Below, piece by piece: positions 1-6,346 of a stretch of DNA of 6,917 nucleotides (the stretch's first letter is position 1; each line of letters opens with the position of its first letter). Source of the stretch: Actinomycetota bacterium (GTDB lineage: Bacteria; Actinomycetota; Actinomycetes; UBA12327); the NCBI GenBank assembly GCA_026392555.1, contig JAPLBW010000227.1, positions 1-6,917 on the forward strand, written 5' to 3'. The notes beneath the pieces were generated by a model. It worked only from the letters and a program-made list of their open reading frames with translations, was not told the origin of the DNA and made no database searches. A program made the translations under genes and the position numbers.

Positions 1-504
1 TGCCACCACTCGCACCTGATTGATCTGGATTGCCTCGGCACCTGCGTCCCGCAACTCTTGCACCGCGTCAAGTAGTAAAGACGATGTCACCGGTCCGGTC
101 ATCGTCACGACCACTCCTGGGCCTTGAGCTGCCAGCGTGCCGGCAAGAATTCCTAGCTCGGCGTCGCGAATCTGGCGCTCTTTCGCGGCCGTTGCAGCAG
201 CATCCTGACCCGACTCTAGGCGCGCCTTGGTGTCCTTGAGTGTGGCGAGTTCAGCATCGAGGCGCTGATTGCGCTGATCCAACGAATCAAGGATTTGGAC
301 TAGATCTTCTGATCGGGCAGTGGCGAGAACTTCATCACTGTTAACGATGCTGACCTGTTGCACGACAGCGAATCCCAAAATGGCACACAACACCGCGATC
401 ACCAACTGATCTCGCGATGGCTTGGCGAAAAGGACGTTGCGTAGCCTGCGCCAGCCGACGTTGGTGTCTGACGATGGTTCCGCAGCAGGTGATTCCTGGT
501 TCAT
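1..504 (-). CDS. DUF881 family membrane protein, second copy (C-terminus cut by window edge)
   Basis: The reading frame is open from an ATG at 504 to the window edge, giving 168 residues. It has a polar N-terminus (1-33), one hydrophobic helix (about 34-50), and a probable coiled coil (about 60-115) rich in Glu, Gln, Arg and Leu. The start of the DUF881 fold follows, with GPGVVVTMTGP at 128-138 and a helix-strand segment ending INQVRVV at 161-167. DUF881 proteins are single-pass envelope proteins of unknown function; B. subtilis YlxW/YlxX, beside ftsA/ftsZ, are members. The ATG overlaps the TGA of the sbp gene by four bases (ATGA). I see no Shine-Dalgarno match, so translation probably depends on coupling to sbp. 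It corresponds by position to Rv1825 of M. tuberculosis. The rest of the C-terminal domain lies outside the window. Confidence 0.88.
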   Translation of the reverse strand, partial: MNQESPAAEPSSDTNVGWRRLRNVLFAKPSRDQLVIAVLCAILGFAVVQQVSIVNSDEVLATARSEDLVQILDSLDQRNQRLDAELATLKDTKARLESGQDAAATAAKERQIRDAELGILAGTLAAQGPGVVVTMTGPVTSSLLLDAVQELRDAGAEAIQINQVRVVA

Positions 505-833
505 CCGTGGAAAAGCTTTCGCCTAATAGCAGCAACGTTGGCGAAGATGCGAATCGTCAACACCACAACCACACCCGTCGAGAGTTGTGCTCCGACGCCA
601 AGTTGATCGCCAACAAAGACGATCAAAGCGGCAATCAACACATTGGACACAAACGAGATGACAAAGACTCGGTCACTAAAGATTCCGTCCAGGAGCGCTC
701 GTAGGGCTCCGAACAAAGCATCCAGGCCAGCCACGATGGCAATCGGCAAGTAAGGCTGAAGCCACAACGGAATGTCAGGCTGGAGAAACAACCCCAAGGC
801 AGCACCAACGATTAGACCCAAAGCGGCAATCAC
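501..833 (-). CDS. sbp: Small basic protein Sbp (DUF1290), integral membrane protein
   Basis: This 110-residue protein is mostly hydrophobic, with likely membrane segments near 2-17, 28-46, 57-75 and 84-98. Family landmarks are visible: YLPIAIVAGLDALFGALRA (28-46), GDQLGV (75-80), and a C-terminal RIFANVAAIRR (95-105) with a basic tail. Sbp/DUF1290 has no established biochemical activity; in B. subtilis it is encoded just upstream of ftsA with DUF881 genes, and in actinomycetes it sits between two DUF881 genes, as here. The start is GTG at 833, overlapping the preceding DUF881 stop as GTGA. A GGAG (842-845 on the complement) lies 8 nt upstream, so this start has its own ribosome site as well as coupling. 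The family assignment is firm; a role in division or envelope organisation is inferred from neighbourhood only. Confidence 0.93.
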   Translation of the reverse strand: MIAALGLIVGAALGLFLQPDIPLWLQPYLPIAIVAGLDALFGALRALLDGIFSDRVFVISFVSNVLIAALIVFVGDQLGVGAQLSTGVVVVLTIRIFANVAAIRRKLFHG

Positions 834-1666
834 GAGTTCTTCTCCGTTCCAGGTATTGAGGTGGCATATCTCAACACGGCATTGGCCGGGGCAAGGCGTA
901 ATGAATCTATCGTGGAAGTGGTCAAACCTAGACCGTAATTCTGTGCCGCTGTTCGTAAGTCTTGAGCCACTCCACTGTCGTTAAATCTTGACAGCATCTG
1001 TCCCGAGTTCCCCACCGCTTCCACCACATAGGGCGGATTGAGTGGTCGATAGTTCACCAAAATCGCATCGCCTGCGGAACGAATGGCACTAAGGGAGGTA
1101 ATCCGCTGACCGTTGACTGCGATGCCTTGCGCCCCAGCTGCCCACAAGGCATTAACCACGCCCTGCACATCAGCATCGAGCACCTGCCCCAACTGCGTAT
1201 CGCTGGCACTGCGACCGCTGTTCTGCGTGGCATCACTGAGAGTGACCGCAAGCCCTGACCCCTCAAGGGAGGCCACTCCTGCAGCTGACGCAACGGAGGC
1301 GGACTGGGGCGCCGCTAGCGATTGGGTGCGGCTCAGACTTTCAATACTTGTCCGCAGTTCCTGCACCTGTGCGCTCTTATCATCTGTTGCCACCAACCCC
1401 AACTGTGCCTTTGTTCGCAGTTGCTCAGCCTGGCTTCGAATACCCGAATTTGCGCGATCGAGTCCCATCGCACCGCCGACCACCAACGCGGCAGCAACGA
1501 TCAATACTGCCCCCGCGATAAGGCGACCCCCCAGCGAGTTCTCTTTAGCAACCCGCTCGCGAGATAGCTGGGAATGTGCATGTAGTTCATAGTCGGGATC
1601 AAGCGCGTCCTCGGTTAAGGAGCGCAATAAGCCCAAGGACGGGTCAGTGGAAAGAGTCGAACTCAT
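830..1666 (-). CDS. DUF881 family membrane protein, first copy
   Basis: This complete 278-residue protein has a cytoplasmic N-terminus of about 47 residues with several acidic and basic residues, one membrane helix (about 48-68), and a heptad-like polar stretch (about 72-115). An Ala/Ser-rich linker leads to the DUF881 domain. Within that domain GSGLAVTLSDA (136-146), the helix-strand VLDADVQGVVNALWAAGAQGIAVNGQ (162-187) and PYVVEAVGN (212-220) are typical of the family. The domain should lie outside the membrane, presumably contacting cell-wall or division proteins, but no function is established. The N-terminal cytoplasmic part is longer than in the second copy at 1-504, so the two are paralogues rather than a recent duplication. 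The ATG at 1666 overlaps the TGA of the upstream phosphatidyltransferase (ATGA), and the GTG of sbp overlaps its own TGA. It matches Rv1823 by position. Confidence 0.92.
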   Translation of the reverse strand: MSSTLSTDPSLGLLRSLTEDALDPDYELHAHSQLSRERVAKENSLGGRLIAGAVLIVAAALVVGGAMGLDRANSGIRSQAEQLRTKAQLGLVATDDKSAQVQELRTSIESLSRTQSLAAPQSASVASAAGVASLEGSGLAVTLSDATQNSGRSASDTQLGQVLDADVQGVVNALWAAGAQGIAVNGQRITSLSAIRSAGDAILVNYRPLNPPYVVEAVGNSGQMLSRFNDSGVAQDLRTAAQNYGLGLTTSTIDSLRLAPANAVLRYATSIPGTEKNS

Positions 1667-2247
1667 GGGTTACTTCTTGACAGCGAGCGCACTTGTCCAA
1701 GGTAGACCACTGCAGACCACCAATAAAGACCCAAACCGATAACAGTGACCAACCAGCCAACAACGGTTGACCACTGAGCAGCCCCGCCAGGTTCGCCTCC
1801 CAATAACAAAAAAGGAAACCCCATCAGGAGTGCAAACGTTGCGGCCTTGCCAACGAAGGTCACCGGCAACCCCAGCTGACCAGTGCGGCGCAACTGCGCC
1901 AACGCTAGGAACACCACCACGTCGCGAGCTAGGAGCGCGACCACGAGCCACCACGGAATGATGTGGACGACAGCAAGGACAACCGGCACCACCACCGATG
2001 TGACGCGATCGGCCAACGGGTCAAGGAACGTGCCGAGCGCACTGACCTGATTCCAGCGCCTAGCCAGAAATCCATCAAGGAAGTCACTGACCCCAGCAAT
2101 GACCAACACCACCACACCCCAGCCCGGCGCATCGCTGAAGACCACCAACCAGACAAACAGCGGAATCAAGACAAGGCGCAGCATGGACAACGCATTAGGC
2201 ACAGTGAGCACGCCAGAAGGTGTGGGAGCCTGGGTGGAATCCGCCAC
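1663..2247 (-). CDS. pgsA: CDP-alcohol phosphatidyltransferase (PgsA-like phospholipid synthase)
   Basis: This 194-residue multi-pass membrane enzyme carries the complete CDP-alcohol phosphatidyltransferase motif: Asp55, Asp58-Gly59, Ala62-Arg63, Gly72, Asp76 and Asp80. These acidic residues bind the metal and CDP-diacylglycerol, and the final Asp is the catalytic base. The N-terminal VPNALSMLRLVLIPLF (16-31) is typical of PgsA-type members, and hydrophobic segments continue to about residue 183. The family transfers a phosphatidyl group from CDP-diacylglycerol to an alcohol at the inner membrane. Glycerol-3-phosphate (giving phosphatidylglycerophosphate) is the likely acceptor, but sequence alone cannot exclude a cardiolipin-synthase-type acceptor. 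The position before DUF881-sbp-DUF881 matches Rv1822 (pgsA2), whose acceptor I do not regard as settled. The start is GTG at 2247, one base after the upstream stop, without a clear ribosome site, so coupling is likely. Confidence 0.93.
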   Translation of the reverse strand: MADSTQAPTPSGVLTVPNALSMLRLVLIPLFVWLVVFSDAPGWGVVVLVIAGVSDFLDGFLARRWNQVSALGTFLDPLADRVTSVVVPVVLAVVHIIPWWLVVALLARDVVVFLALAQLRRTGQLGLPVTFVGKAATFALLMGFPFLLLGGEPGGAAQWSTVVGWLVTVIGLGLYWWSAVVYLGQVRSLSRSNP

Positions 2248-2248
2248 G

Positions 2249-3058
2249 TCAGGGGGCGCTTTCGTCGGCCTCGCGAGGCGGTGACTGCGCTGGCTCGCTA
2301 GCTGCCTCTCCTAGTGTCACAGGGGGGTTTGCCACATAGGACGGCCGATCCGCAGTGGCTTCATCGTTTGCAACAACAGAACCCGGTGTCGCATAGACCA
2401 ACTCTGGTCGGTTCTTTCCGTTGCGAAAACCAAAGAACAAACTCACGGCGCCCAGAATGATCAACACTAGACCGGCGATGACGGCGCCCAGCCCAGCGGA
2501 GAACAACCACGGCGCAGAAATTCCCACGGTGGCTTGCACATCTACGTTGGGCGAACCATCAGCATTCATCACGACGAAAAGGTATTGACCCGACTTGATG
2601 GGCCAAGAAATATCTTGACGCCCAGACCCCGAACTGTGCTGCACCCAGAAGGCTTCGGCGCTGGGAGCAGGTGGTGTTCCCTCTCCCCTGACGCGGCGCA
2701 AATTGATGGAGTCTTCATCGCCCGGACGGCCACTGACATCGGTGACCACGTCATAGGGAACCCCGGACAGATAGGACAACACGTCGCGCGCCGGTCCAAC
2801 GCCTACGAAGACATCCTTGCCGCTGACGCTCGTGGCCGAGATATAGACCTTGGCAAAATTAAAACCGCTAGGCAGACCGGCATCGATCCTGGCAATGTCG
2901 GACGAGAGAGCAGTCGCCGTCGTGTTGATCCGCACCGGATCGGTATCAATGCGACCATCACCACCGAAGAGACCCACCAGCAGCGCACCAAAGAACATGG
3001 CAATAGCTCCGGACAAAATCAACAGCCCGCCGATTAAGCCCAGAACCACTTTGCGCAT
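2249..3058 (-). CDS. Two-TM membrane protein with extracytoplasmic domain, function unknown
   Basis: This 269-residue protein has a membrane helix at about 4-32, an extracytoplasmic domain at about 34-182, a second helix at about 183-211, and a cytoplasmic tail rich in Pro, Ala and Glu (about 213-269) that is probably disordered. The outer domain has a patterned core: KDVFVGVGPARDVLSYLSGV (81-100), an acidic loop, FWVQHSSGSG (137-146), and a segment ending VVMNADGS (162-169). I recognise this pattern (VFVGIGP, then MNADGS, then a TM) from uncharacterised actinobacterial membrane proteins, but know no function or family name. There are no Cys residues and no obvious catalytic motif. The ATG at 3058 has AAGGA 9 nt upstream. 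The stop is one base before the pgsA-like GTG, which suggests co-translation and perhaps joint work in the envelope (inference). The SDR gene ends 25 bp upstream. Confidence 0.85.
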   Translation of the reverse strand: MRKVVLGLIGGLLILSGAIAMFFGALLVGLFGGDGRIDTDPVRINTTATALSSDIARIDAGLPSGFNFAKVYISATSVSGKDVFVGVGPARDVLSYLSGVPYDVVTDVSGRPGDEDSINLRRVRGEGTPPAPSAEAFWVQHSSGSGRQDISWPIKSGQYLFVVMNADGSPNVDVQATVGISAPWLFSAGLGAVIAGLVLIILGAVSLFFGFRNGKNRPELVYATPGSVVANDEATADRPSYVANPPVTLGEAASEPAQSPPREADESAP

Positions 3059-3067
3059 AAATGCAAT

Positions 3068-3072
3068 TCCTT
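3068..3072 (-). promoter_or_regulatory. Ribosome binding site of the two-TM protein gene
   Basis: AAGGA on the minus strand lies 9 nt before the ATG at 3058, inside the 25-bp gap after the SDR stop codon. It supports this start and independent initiation within the polycistronic message. Confidence 0.6.
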
Positions 3073-3083
3073 AGTAGTGAACC

Positions 3084-3893
3084 CTAAATTCCGTATTCGG
3101 TAAGGATGTCACGCTTACTAAAGCCTGCCTTTGAGAAACGCCCAATGATCTTCGGCGTTGTTAACCACGAGATCTCTGCGCCGTGCTTGCCCGCAGTCTT
3201 TTCAATGTTGTCGACAATCCATGGGATGACATCCTGTGGCCGATCCCCCAAGATGTTGATCGCCTTACGTTGCTTGGCGTAGCGCTCGGGACCCATCTCG
3301 TGTGCCTCACGGACAAACCCTTCGGTGATCAAGATTCCAGGACGCACCGATCCCACGGTGACGTTGGTCCCTTTGAGTTCCTTAATCAAGGCAGCTGTGA
3401 ACAATCCCAAACCTCGCTTAGTGGCGCCGTAGATGGCTTGGCCTTCACGGAAGTTGCCATCGCTACCGCCGCCCAAAATATTGATGATGCGCCCGCCCTT
3501 GGATTGAGCCAGCATTCCGTTGGCCGCAGTCTGTGCCCCAAACATGGTTCCCAACACGTTTGTGGTCACCATGGCTTGAATCTCGGTTGGATCGTTTTCA
3601 ATGATCTTCTTCGTCGAGACTGCAAGGCCGGCGTTATTGATCCACAGGTCTACCGGGCCGAACTGCGCAACCGCAGTTGCCCAGAGAGCCTGCACCGAGG
3701 CAAAAGAGCTGACATCAACGATTGCCCCAGCGACCTGCGCATTGGGCGTACGTTCACGGATACGGTTCAGCGCATCGTCAATGGCCGGCATGGTGCGTCC
3801 CGAAATCACCACTGACCATCCACGACTTGCCAATTCGTTCGCAAGAGCAAAGCCAACACCCTTAGTGCTTCCCGTAACAACAACCGTGCTCAC
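3084..3893 (-). CDS. Short-chain dehydrogenase/reductase, resembles chlorophyll b reductase (NYC1/NOL type)
   Basis: This 269-residue cytosolic oxidoreductase has a Rossmann fold. The cofactor loop is TGSTKGVG (7-14), Arg33 in the ISGRT turn favours NADP(H), Asp60-Val61 contacts adenine, NNAG is at 86-89, and the structural Asn is Asn112. The active site is Tyr155-Gly-Ala-Thr-Lys159. The catalytic Ser is not at the usual Tyr-minus-13 position, which is Gly142; Ser144 in NILGGGSDG sits at minus 11. That Gly-rich NxxGxGS arrangement, YGATK, and a C-terminal WLTTPKI segment (243-249) followed by a basic region ending EYG recall plant NYC1/NOL and their bacterial homologues. The substrate is unknown, and nothing nearby suggests chlorophyll metabolism. 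GTG at 3893 is chosen because GGAGG lies 6 nt upstream. It is probably the first or second gene of the leftward operon. Confidence 0.9.
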   Translation of the reverse strand: MSTVVVTGSTKGVGFALANELASRGWSVVISGRTMPAIDDALNRIRERTPNAQVAGAIVDVSSFASVQALWATAVAQFGPVDLWINNAGLAVSTKKIIENDPTEIQAMVTTNVLGTMFGAQTAANGMLAQSKGGRIINILGGGSDGNFREGQAIYGATKRGLGLFTAALIKELKGTNVTVGSVRPGILITEGFVREAHEMGPERYAKQRKAINILGDRPQDVIPWIVDNIEKTAGKHGAEISWLTTPKIIGRFSKAGFSKRDILTEYGI

Positions 3894-3899
3894 TTATTG

Positions 3900-3904
3900 C
3901 CTCC
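3900..3904 (-). promoter_or_regulatory. Strong ribosome binding site fixing the SDR GTG start
   Basis: GGAGG on the minus strand, 6 nt before GTG 3893, is the best Shine-Dalgarno match among the minus-strand genes here. The gene begins right at the MSTVVVTGST Rossmann strand, so no other start is plausible. Confidence 0.75.
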
Positions 3905-3927
3905 AAGCAGTCATCAATGGTCTTTTG

Positions 3928-3933
3928 ATTATG
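3928..3933 (-). promoter_or_regulatory. Possible -10 element for the SDR operon
   Basis: The 57-bp gap between the sulfurtransferase stop and the SDR start holds CATAAT on the minus strand, matching five of six bases of TATAAT, about 35 bp before the GTG. No acceptable -35 hexamer is visible at 16-18 bp spacing, so the operon may instead be read through from the sulfurtransferase gene. A 5-bp inverted repeat (ATCAA/TTGAT, 3913-3929) lies in the same leader and is too weak to call. Confidence 0.22.
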
Positions 3934-3950
3934 TGAGGTGAACGTACTTT

Positions 3951-4853
3951 CTAGAGCCCGCCACGCGCCACCGGTCGGTCCAAATCGCGACACCATTGTG
4001 AGTACGAGCCTGGGAATAGCGCAGCACTTTTGCCTACCAGGTGCAGGGCTAAGACCGTGTGGGCGGCCGTGACGCCAGACCCGCAGTAGGCCACCACCGG
4101 TAAATCGCTTTCCCCCAACACCCCTGCTGCGTCAAAGCGGGCCAGGAGAGCGTCTATGCCCAGGAAGCGACCATCGTCAAAGCGGGCAAGAAGAGCGTCT
4201 TCGCCGAGGAATCGACCATCTGGCGCCACCAGGTCCAAGGTGGGCGAATTGATGGCGCCGGGAATGTGACCAGGGACGGGATCGACTGGTTCAATGTCTC
4301 CACGAAATCGCTCAGCTGCTCGCACATCAACCAAAATGATGCCGTCACCCGAAGCCACCTCATCAATGGTGACCGTGGGCAAATTGCCGGGCACAGCAAT
4401 AAACGCTTCGCCGGAAGTCGCGACGTCATTGACCTGCGTGGTCACGGCATGACCTTCATTGACCCAACTCGAAAAACCACCCTCAAGGACACGAACATTG
4501 GCGTGGCCAAAGTAGGTCAGGCACCACCACGCACGCGCTGCCGAGATTGAATCGCGTTCGTCATAGACCACCACCAGTGAATCCGACGACACCCCAAGCG
4601 CCTGCATAGAAGAGGTGAACTTTTCAGCGGTCGGTAATGGGTGCCGGCCCGCCTCTTCGGCTGAACGGGCATGGTCTGACAAATCCTGCTCCACGACGCA
4701 ATGCACAGCTCCGGGGATATGACCAGCCTCAAAGGCCGCACGATCGGCTCCAGCCAAACTCCAGCGCACATCCAAGATGACCGGTTGGTGACCGTCGGTC
4801 ACAAGCTGAGCCAACTCTGTGGCCCGAATCAATGCTGATCCGTTGGTTCGCAC
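3951..4853 (-). CDS. sseA: Two-domain rhodanese-fold sulfurtransferase, 3-mercaptopyruvate type
   Basis: This protein has about 300 residues in two rhodanese domains. The N-terminal one (about 8-137; LDVRW, AGHIPGAVH, VVVYDERDSISAARAWW, LEGGFSSW) lacks the active Cys and is structural. The C-terminal one (about 160-296) has the DVRAAERFRG loop, whose Arg182 should bind substrate, GHIPGAIN, and the active-site loop CGSGVTA with Cys257. CGSG rather than CRKG points to 3-mercaptopyruvate sulfurtransferase, which transfers sulfur to thiols or cyanide in the cytosol, over thiosulfate sulfurtransferase. The oddity is a 15-residue tandem duplication (212-241) just before the active-site strand. The frame is open to an in-frame TAG further upstream; GTG 4862 lacks a ribosome site, while GTG 4853 has GAGG 8 nt before it, so I prefer 4853. 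Residues are numbered from there. Confidence 0.9.
   Translation of the reverse strand: MRTNGSALIRATELAQLVTDGHQPVILDVRWSLAGADRAAFEAGHIPGAVHCVVEQDLSDHARSAEEAGRHPLPTAEKFTSSMQALGVSSDSLVVVYDERDSISAARAWWCLTYFGHANVRVLEGGFSSWVNEGHAVTTQVNDVATSGEAFIAVPGNLPTVTIDEVASGDGIILVDVRAAERFRGDIEPVDPVPGHIPGAINSPTLDLVAPDGRFLGEDALLARFDDGRFLGIDALLARFDAAGVLGESDLPVVAYCGSGVTAAHTVLALHLVGKSAALFPGSYSQWCRDLDRPVARGGL
4132..4221 (-). repeat. Diverged 45-bp in-frame tandem duplication inside the sulfurtransferase
   Basis: Two adjacent 45-bp copies (4132-4176 and 4177-4221) match at 38 of 45 positions. They encode DGRFLGEDALLARFD and DGRFLGIDALLARFD, differing in one residue. Most base differences are silent, so both copies appear to be under protein-level constraint. 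In ordinary family members this segment occurs once, between the conserved DG and the strand leading to the active-site Cys, so one copy is an insertion of a helix-like unit. Confidence 0.9.
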
Positions 4854-4910
4854 GTGCCCCACCTCACCATGAGCGATATTTCCTACGGCGATCTTAGGTG
4901 ATCAAGAGGT

Positions 4911-4950
4911 GTCGACCCCGTCACTACGGGGGATGCGCGACGGGGCCGAC
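4911..4950 (-). other. GC-rich stem-loop upstream of the sulfurtransferase gene
   Basis: Arms 4911-4922 and 4939-4950 pair over 12 bp around a 16-nt loop. In minus-strand RNA the only non-Watson-Crick pair is G-U, so the helix is continuous; on the plus strand the same position is an A-C mismatch, which hints that the RNA form matters. A second, exclusive hairpin uses the left arm: CCCCGT (4916-4921) with ACGGGG (4926-4931), loop CACT. It ends about 58 bp before GTG 4853. No U-run follows, so it is not a standard intrinsic terminator. It could be a U-less terminator, a leader structure or a protein site. The rest of the 4863-5027 gap shows no convincing promoter. Confidence 0.5.
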
Positions 4951-5027
4951 GTATTCACGGTAGCCACTGAGCAATTCAATGGATACTCAGAAGACATCGA
5001 CAGGACTCATACCGAGGATAAACGCCT

Positions 5028-5052
5028 AAAAAAGGTCTAACGACTTAAGCCT
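5028..5052 (-). terminator. Weak intrinsic terminator at the end of the DUF1345 gene
   Basis: On the minus strand an 8-nt stem (AGGCUUAA with UUAGACCU, one C-A mismatch and one G-U) with loop GUCG is followed at once by a U-run (5028-5032, six counting the last stem base). The hairpin overlaps the last codons and the TAG stop of the gene. The stem is A/U-rich and imperfect, so termination may be partial. It suggests that the transcription unit starting at 6340 ends here. Confidence 0.42.
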
Positions 5053-5711
5053 GCAATCAGGTTTACGCTCACGGCGACGATGAATGTGGCATAAACAAAC
5101 GAAATGAGTGCATGCCCAAGCAGCGCCGTGCGAATGCGTGAATTCGAAATCGCGGTGTCCGAGACCTGAAAAGTCATTCCTACCGTGAATGCCAAGTAGG
5201 CGAAATCACGAAAGGTTGGATCATCGCCTTGATTGAAATCGATACCCCCCTTAGGTTCTGCATAAAACAAGCGTGCATAACGCGTGGCCATGATGGTGTG
5301 GAGCACAGCCCACGATGTAGTAACAGCTGCAACGGCACACAGCGTCAACACCAATCCGGACTCACGTGCCCTAAAGATGACGAACACGACCGTCAGCAGT
5401 GAGCCACTGGTGACCAGAACCAAGGCCACATCTCGAATGACTAGACGCCCGGGGTCCTCTCGCTGCGCCAGCTCGGATGTTGACCGTGCATCTAAGGACC
5501 AAATGGATGACCAAATCCACACAACAAACAGGGCCGTCGTCCCAAGCCAGCCGATGAGTAGGGCTGGCAACTGTGCGTTGACCACATGAGCCACGACCCC
5601 TACGAGGGCTCCGAAGACCAGGCTTACCCACAGGTGCGTCATCCCACTAACTTGCCGCCATCGTGGCGTGGGCTGGGGGGAATGCGCGGTTGCCTTCGCA
5701 TCGTCAGTCAT
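5037..5711 (-). CDS. DUF1345 family integral membrane protein
   Basis: This 224-residue protein has a polar N-terminus (1-24) and hydrophobic segments near 25-45, 49-71, 94-114, 119-139 and 198-219. The family signature is in the second half: RYARLFYAEPKGGIDF (144-159), then DFAYLAFTVGMTFQVSDT (169-186), then a segment with HALISFVYATFIVAVSVNLIAGL (200-222). DUF1345 proteins are widespread bacterial inner-membrane proteins without an established function; the TVGMTFQVSDT stretch recalls pore-like loops of channel families, but that is only a resemblance. The ATG at 5711 overlaps the upstream gene's TGA as ATGA, with a weak GGGG 5 nt upstream, so translation is probably coupled to the helix-turn-helix-like protein. 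A weak terminator covers its 3' end. Confidence 0.9.
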   Translation of the reverse strand: MTDDAKATAHSPQPTPRWRQVSGMTHLWVSLVFGALVGVVAHVVNAQLPALLIGWLGTTALFVVWIWSSIWSLDARSTSELAQREDPGRLVIRDVALVLVTSGSLLTVVFVIFRARESGLVLTLCAVAAVTTSWAVLHTIMATRYARLFYAEPKGGIDFNQGDDPTFRDFAYLAFTVGMTFQVSDTAISNSRIRTALLGHALISFVYATFIVAVSVNLIAGLSR

Positions 5712-6340
5712 AGCAACCCCATTTCACGAGCCCGTTGGACCCATCGTTTCGCCTGCGCCGTTGTTGGCCGATACCCATCAGCATCGGGAACTTGCTCCTG
5801 GACCGCCTGTACCCACTTAGTGTTGCCGCTGAACTGCTCGCGCTTGACTACCTCGGCCACGTGTCGCCAATGATCATCGTCATAGGAGCGTTTGCGCCCC
5901 AGGTGTTGTTCAGGCAATGCCCAATTCTCCAGCGAACTCACGTCGATATCACCGCCGACGACCCGCAGCGCCTTCAGCGCACGTAATGGCCAAATCGAAG
6001 CTTCAATTACTTCACCGGTGCGGATCGTGCGCAAGTGCTCTGCGCCGATGCGTTCGCCTTGATTGGATTCGATGCCTAAACCAACAGGAACCCACCCATC
6101 TTTGATGTATTCCCATCGAACACTGACATACCAACCCGCATCGCGTGAGGCCTTCTTGGTCGTTGTGAAATCCCCCACCGAGCGCACCGCTGGCGACATC
6201 GTTCCTGTGATGGTCAATTGGCCATCAGGGTCAGCGTCGTTGTAGTTCCACACCAACTGCCAGGTCTGGGCGTAATGCTCCAACGGCAACCACACCACAG
6301 CGGCTGTCAAACGCTTGCCTTTACGGTCTGAACTTGACAT
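5708..6340 (-). CDS. Unrecognised protein with C-terminal helix-turn-helix-like segment
   Basis: I do not recognise a named family. The 210-residue product has a basic N-terminus (1-11), a Trp-rich, mostly beta-like domain (about 12-135; WLPLEHYAQTWQLVWNYN, WYVSVRWEYIKDGWVPVGLGIE), a short charged linker (HLGRKR, 146-151), and a helical C-terminus (153-210). The last part, DDDHWRHVAEVVKRE then TTAQAKRWVQRAREMGLL, resembles the C-terminal helix-turn-helix of small actinobacterial proteins that end similarly in RARExGLL, so DNA binding is plausible but unproven. No membrane segment is present. An ATG at 6400 would add 20 residues, but lacks a ribosome site and lies upstream of the -35. The ATG at 6340 sits where transcription should begin, which favours a leaderless start there. 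It is coupled by ATGA to the DUF1345 gene. Confidence 0.72.
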   Translation of the reverse strand: MSSSDRKGKRLTAAVVWLPLEHYAQTWQLVWNYNDADPDGQLTITGTMSPAVRSVGDFTTTKKASRDAGWYVSVRWEYIKDGWVPVGLGIESNQGERIGAEHLRTIRTGEVIEASIWPLRALKALRVVGGDIDVSSLENWALPEQHLGRKRSYDDDHWRHVAEVVKREQFSGNTKWVQAVQEQVPDADGYRPTTAQAKRWVQRAREMGLL

Positions 6341-6346
6341 AAAAAC

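Noticed and set aside
1113..1592. A 159-codon plus-strand open frame opposite the DUF881 gene
   Set aside because: It is antisense to a well-supported DUF881 gene, its Cys/Ser/Ala-rich composition is unlike a real protein, and there is no initiation signal.
3183..3815. A 210-codon plus-strand open frame opposite the SDR gene
   Set aside because: It lies entirely antisense to a gene with clear SDR motifs, and its translation has no recognisable domain or ribosome site. It is a shadow of the opposite-strand codon bias.
3913..3929. A small inverted repeat (ATCAA/TTGAT) before the SDR gene as an operator or terminator
   Set aside because: There are only five A/T-rich pairs around a 7-nt loop, no U-run follows, and a match this short is expected by chance.
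4960..4987. A TTGAAT/GAATAC pair with 17-bp spacing on the minus strand as a sulfurtransferase promoter
   Set aside because: The -10 hexamer matches the consensus at too few positions to call; no better pair was found in the 4863-5027 gap.
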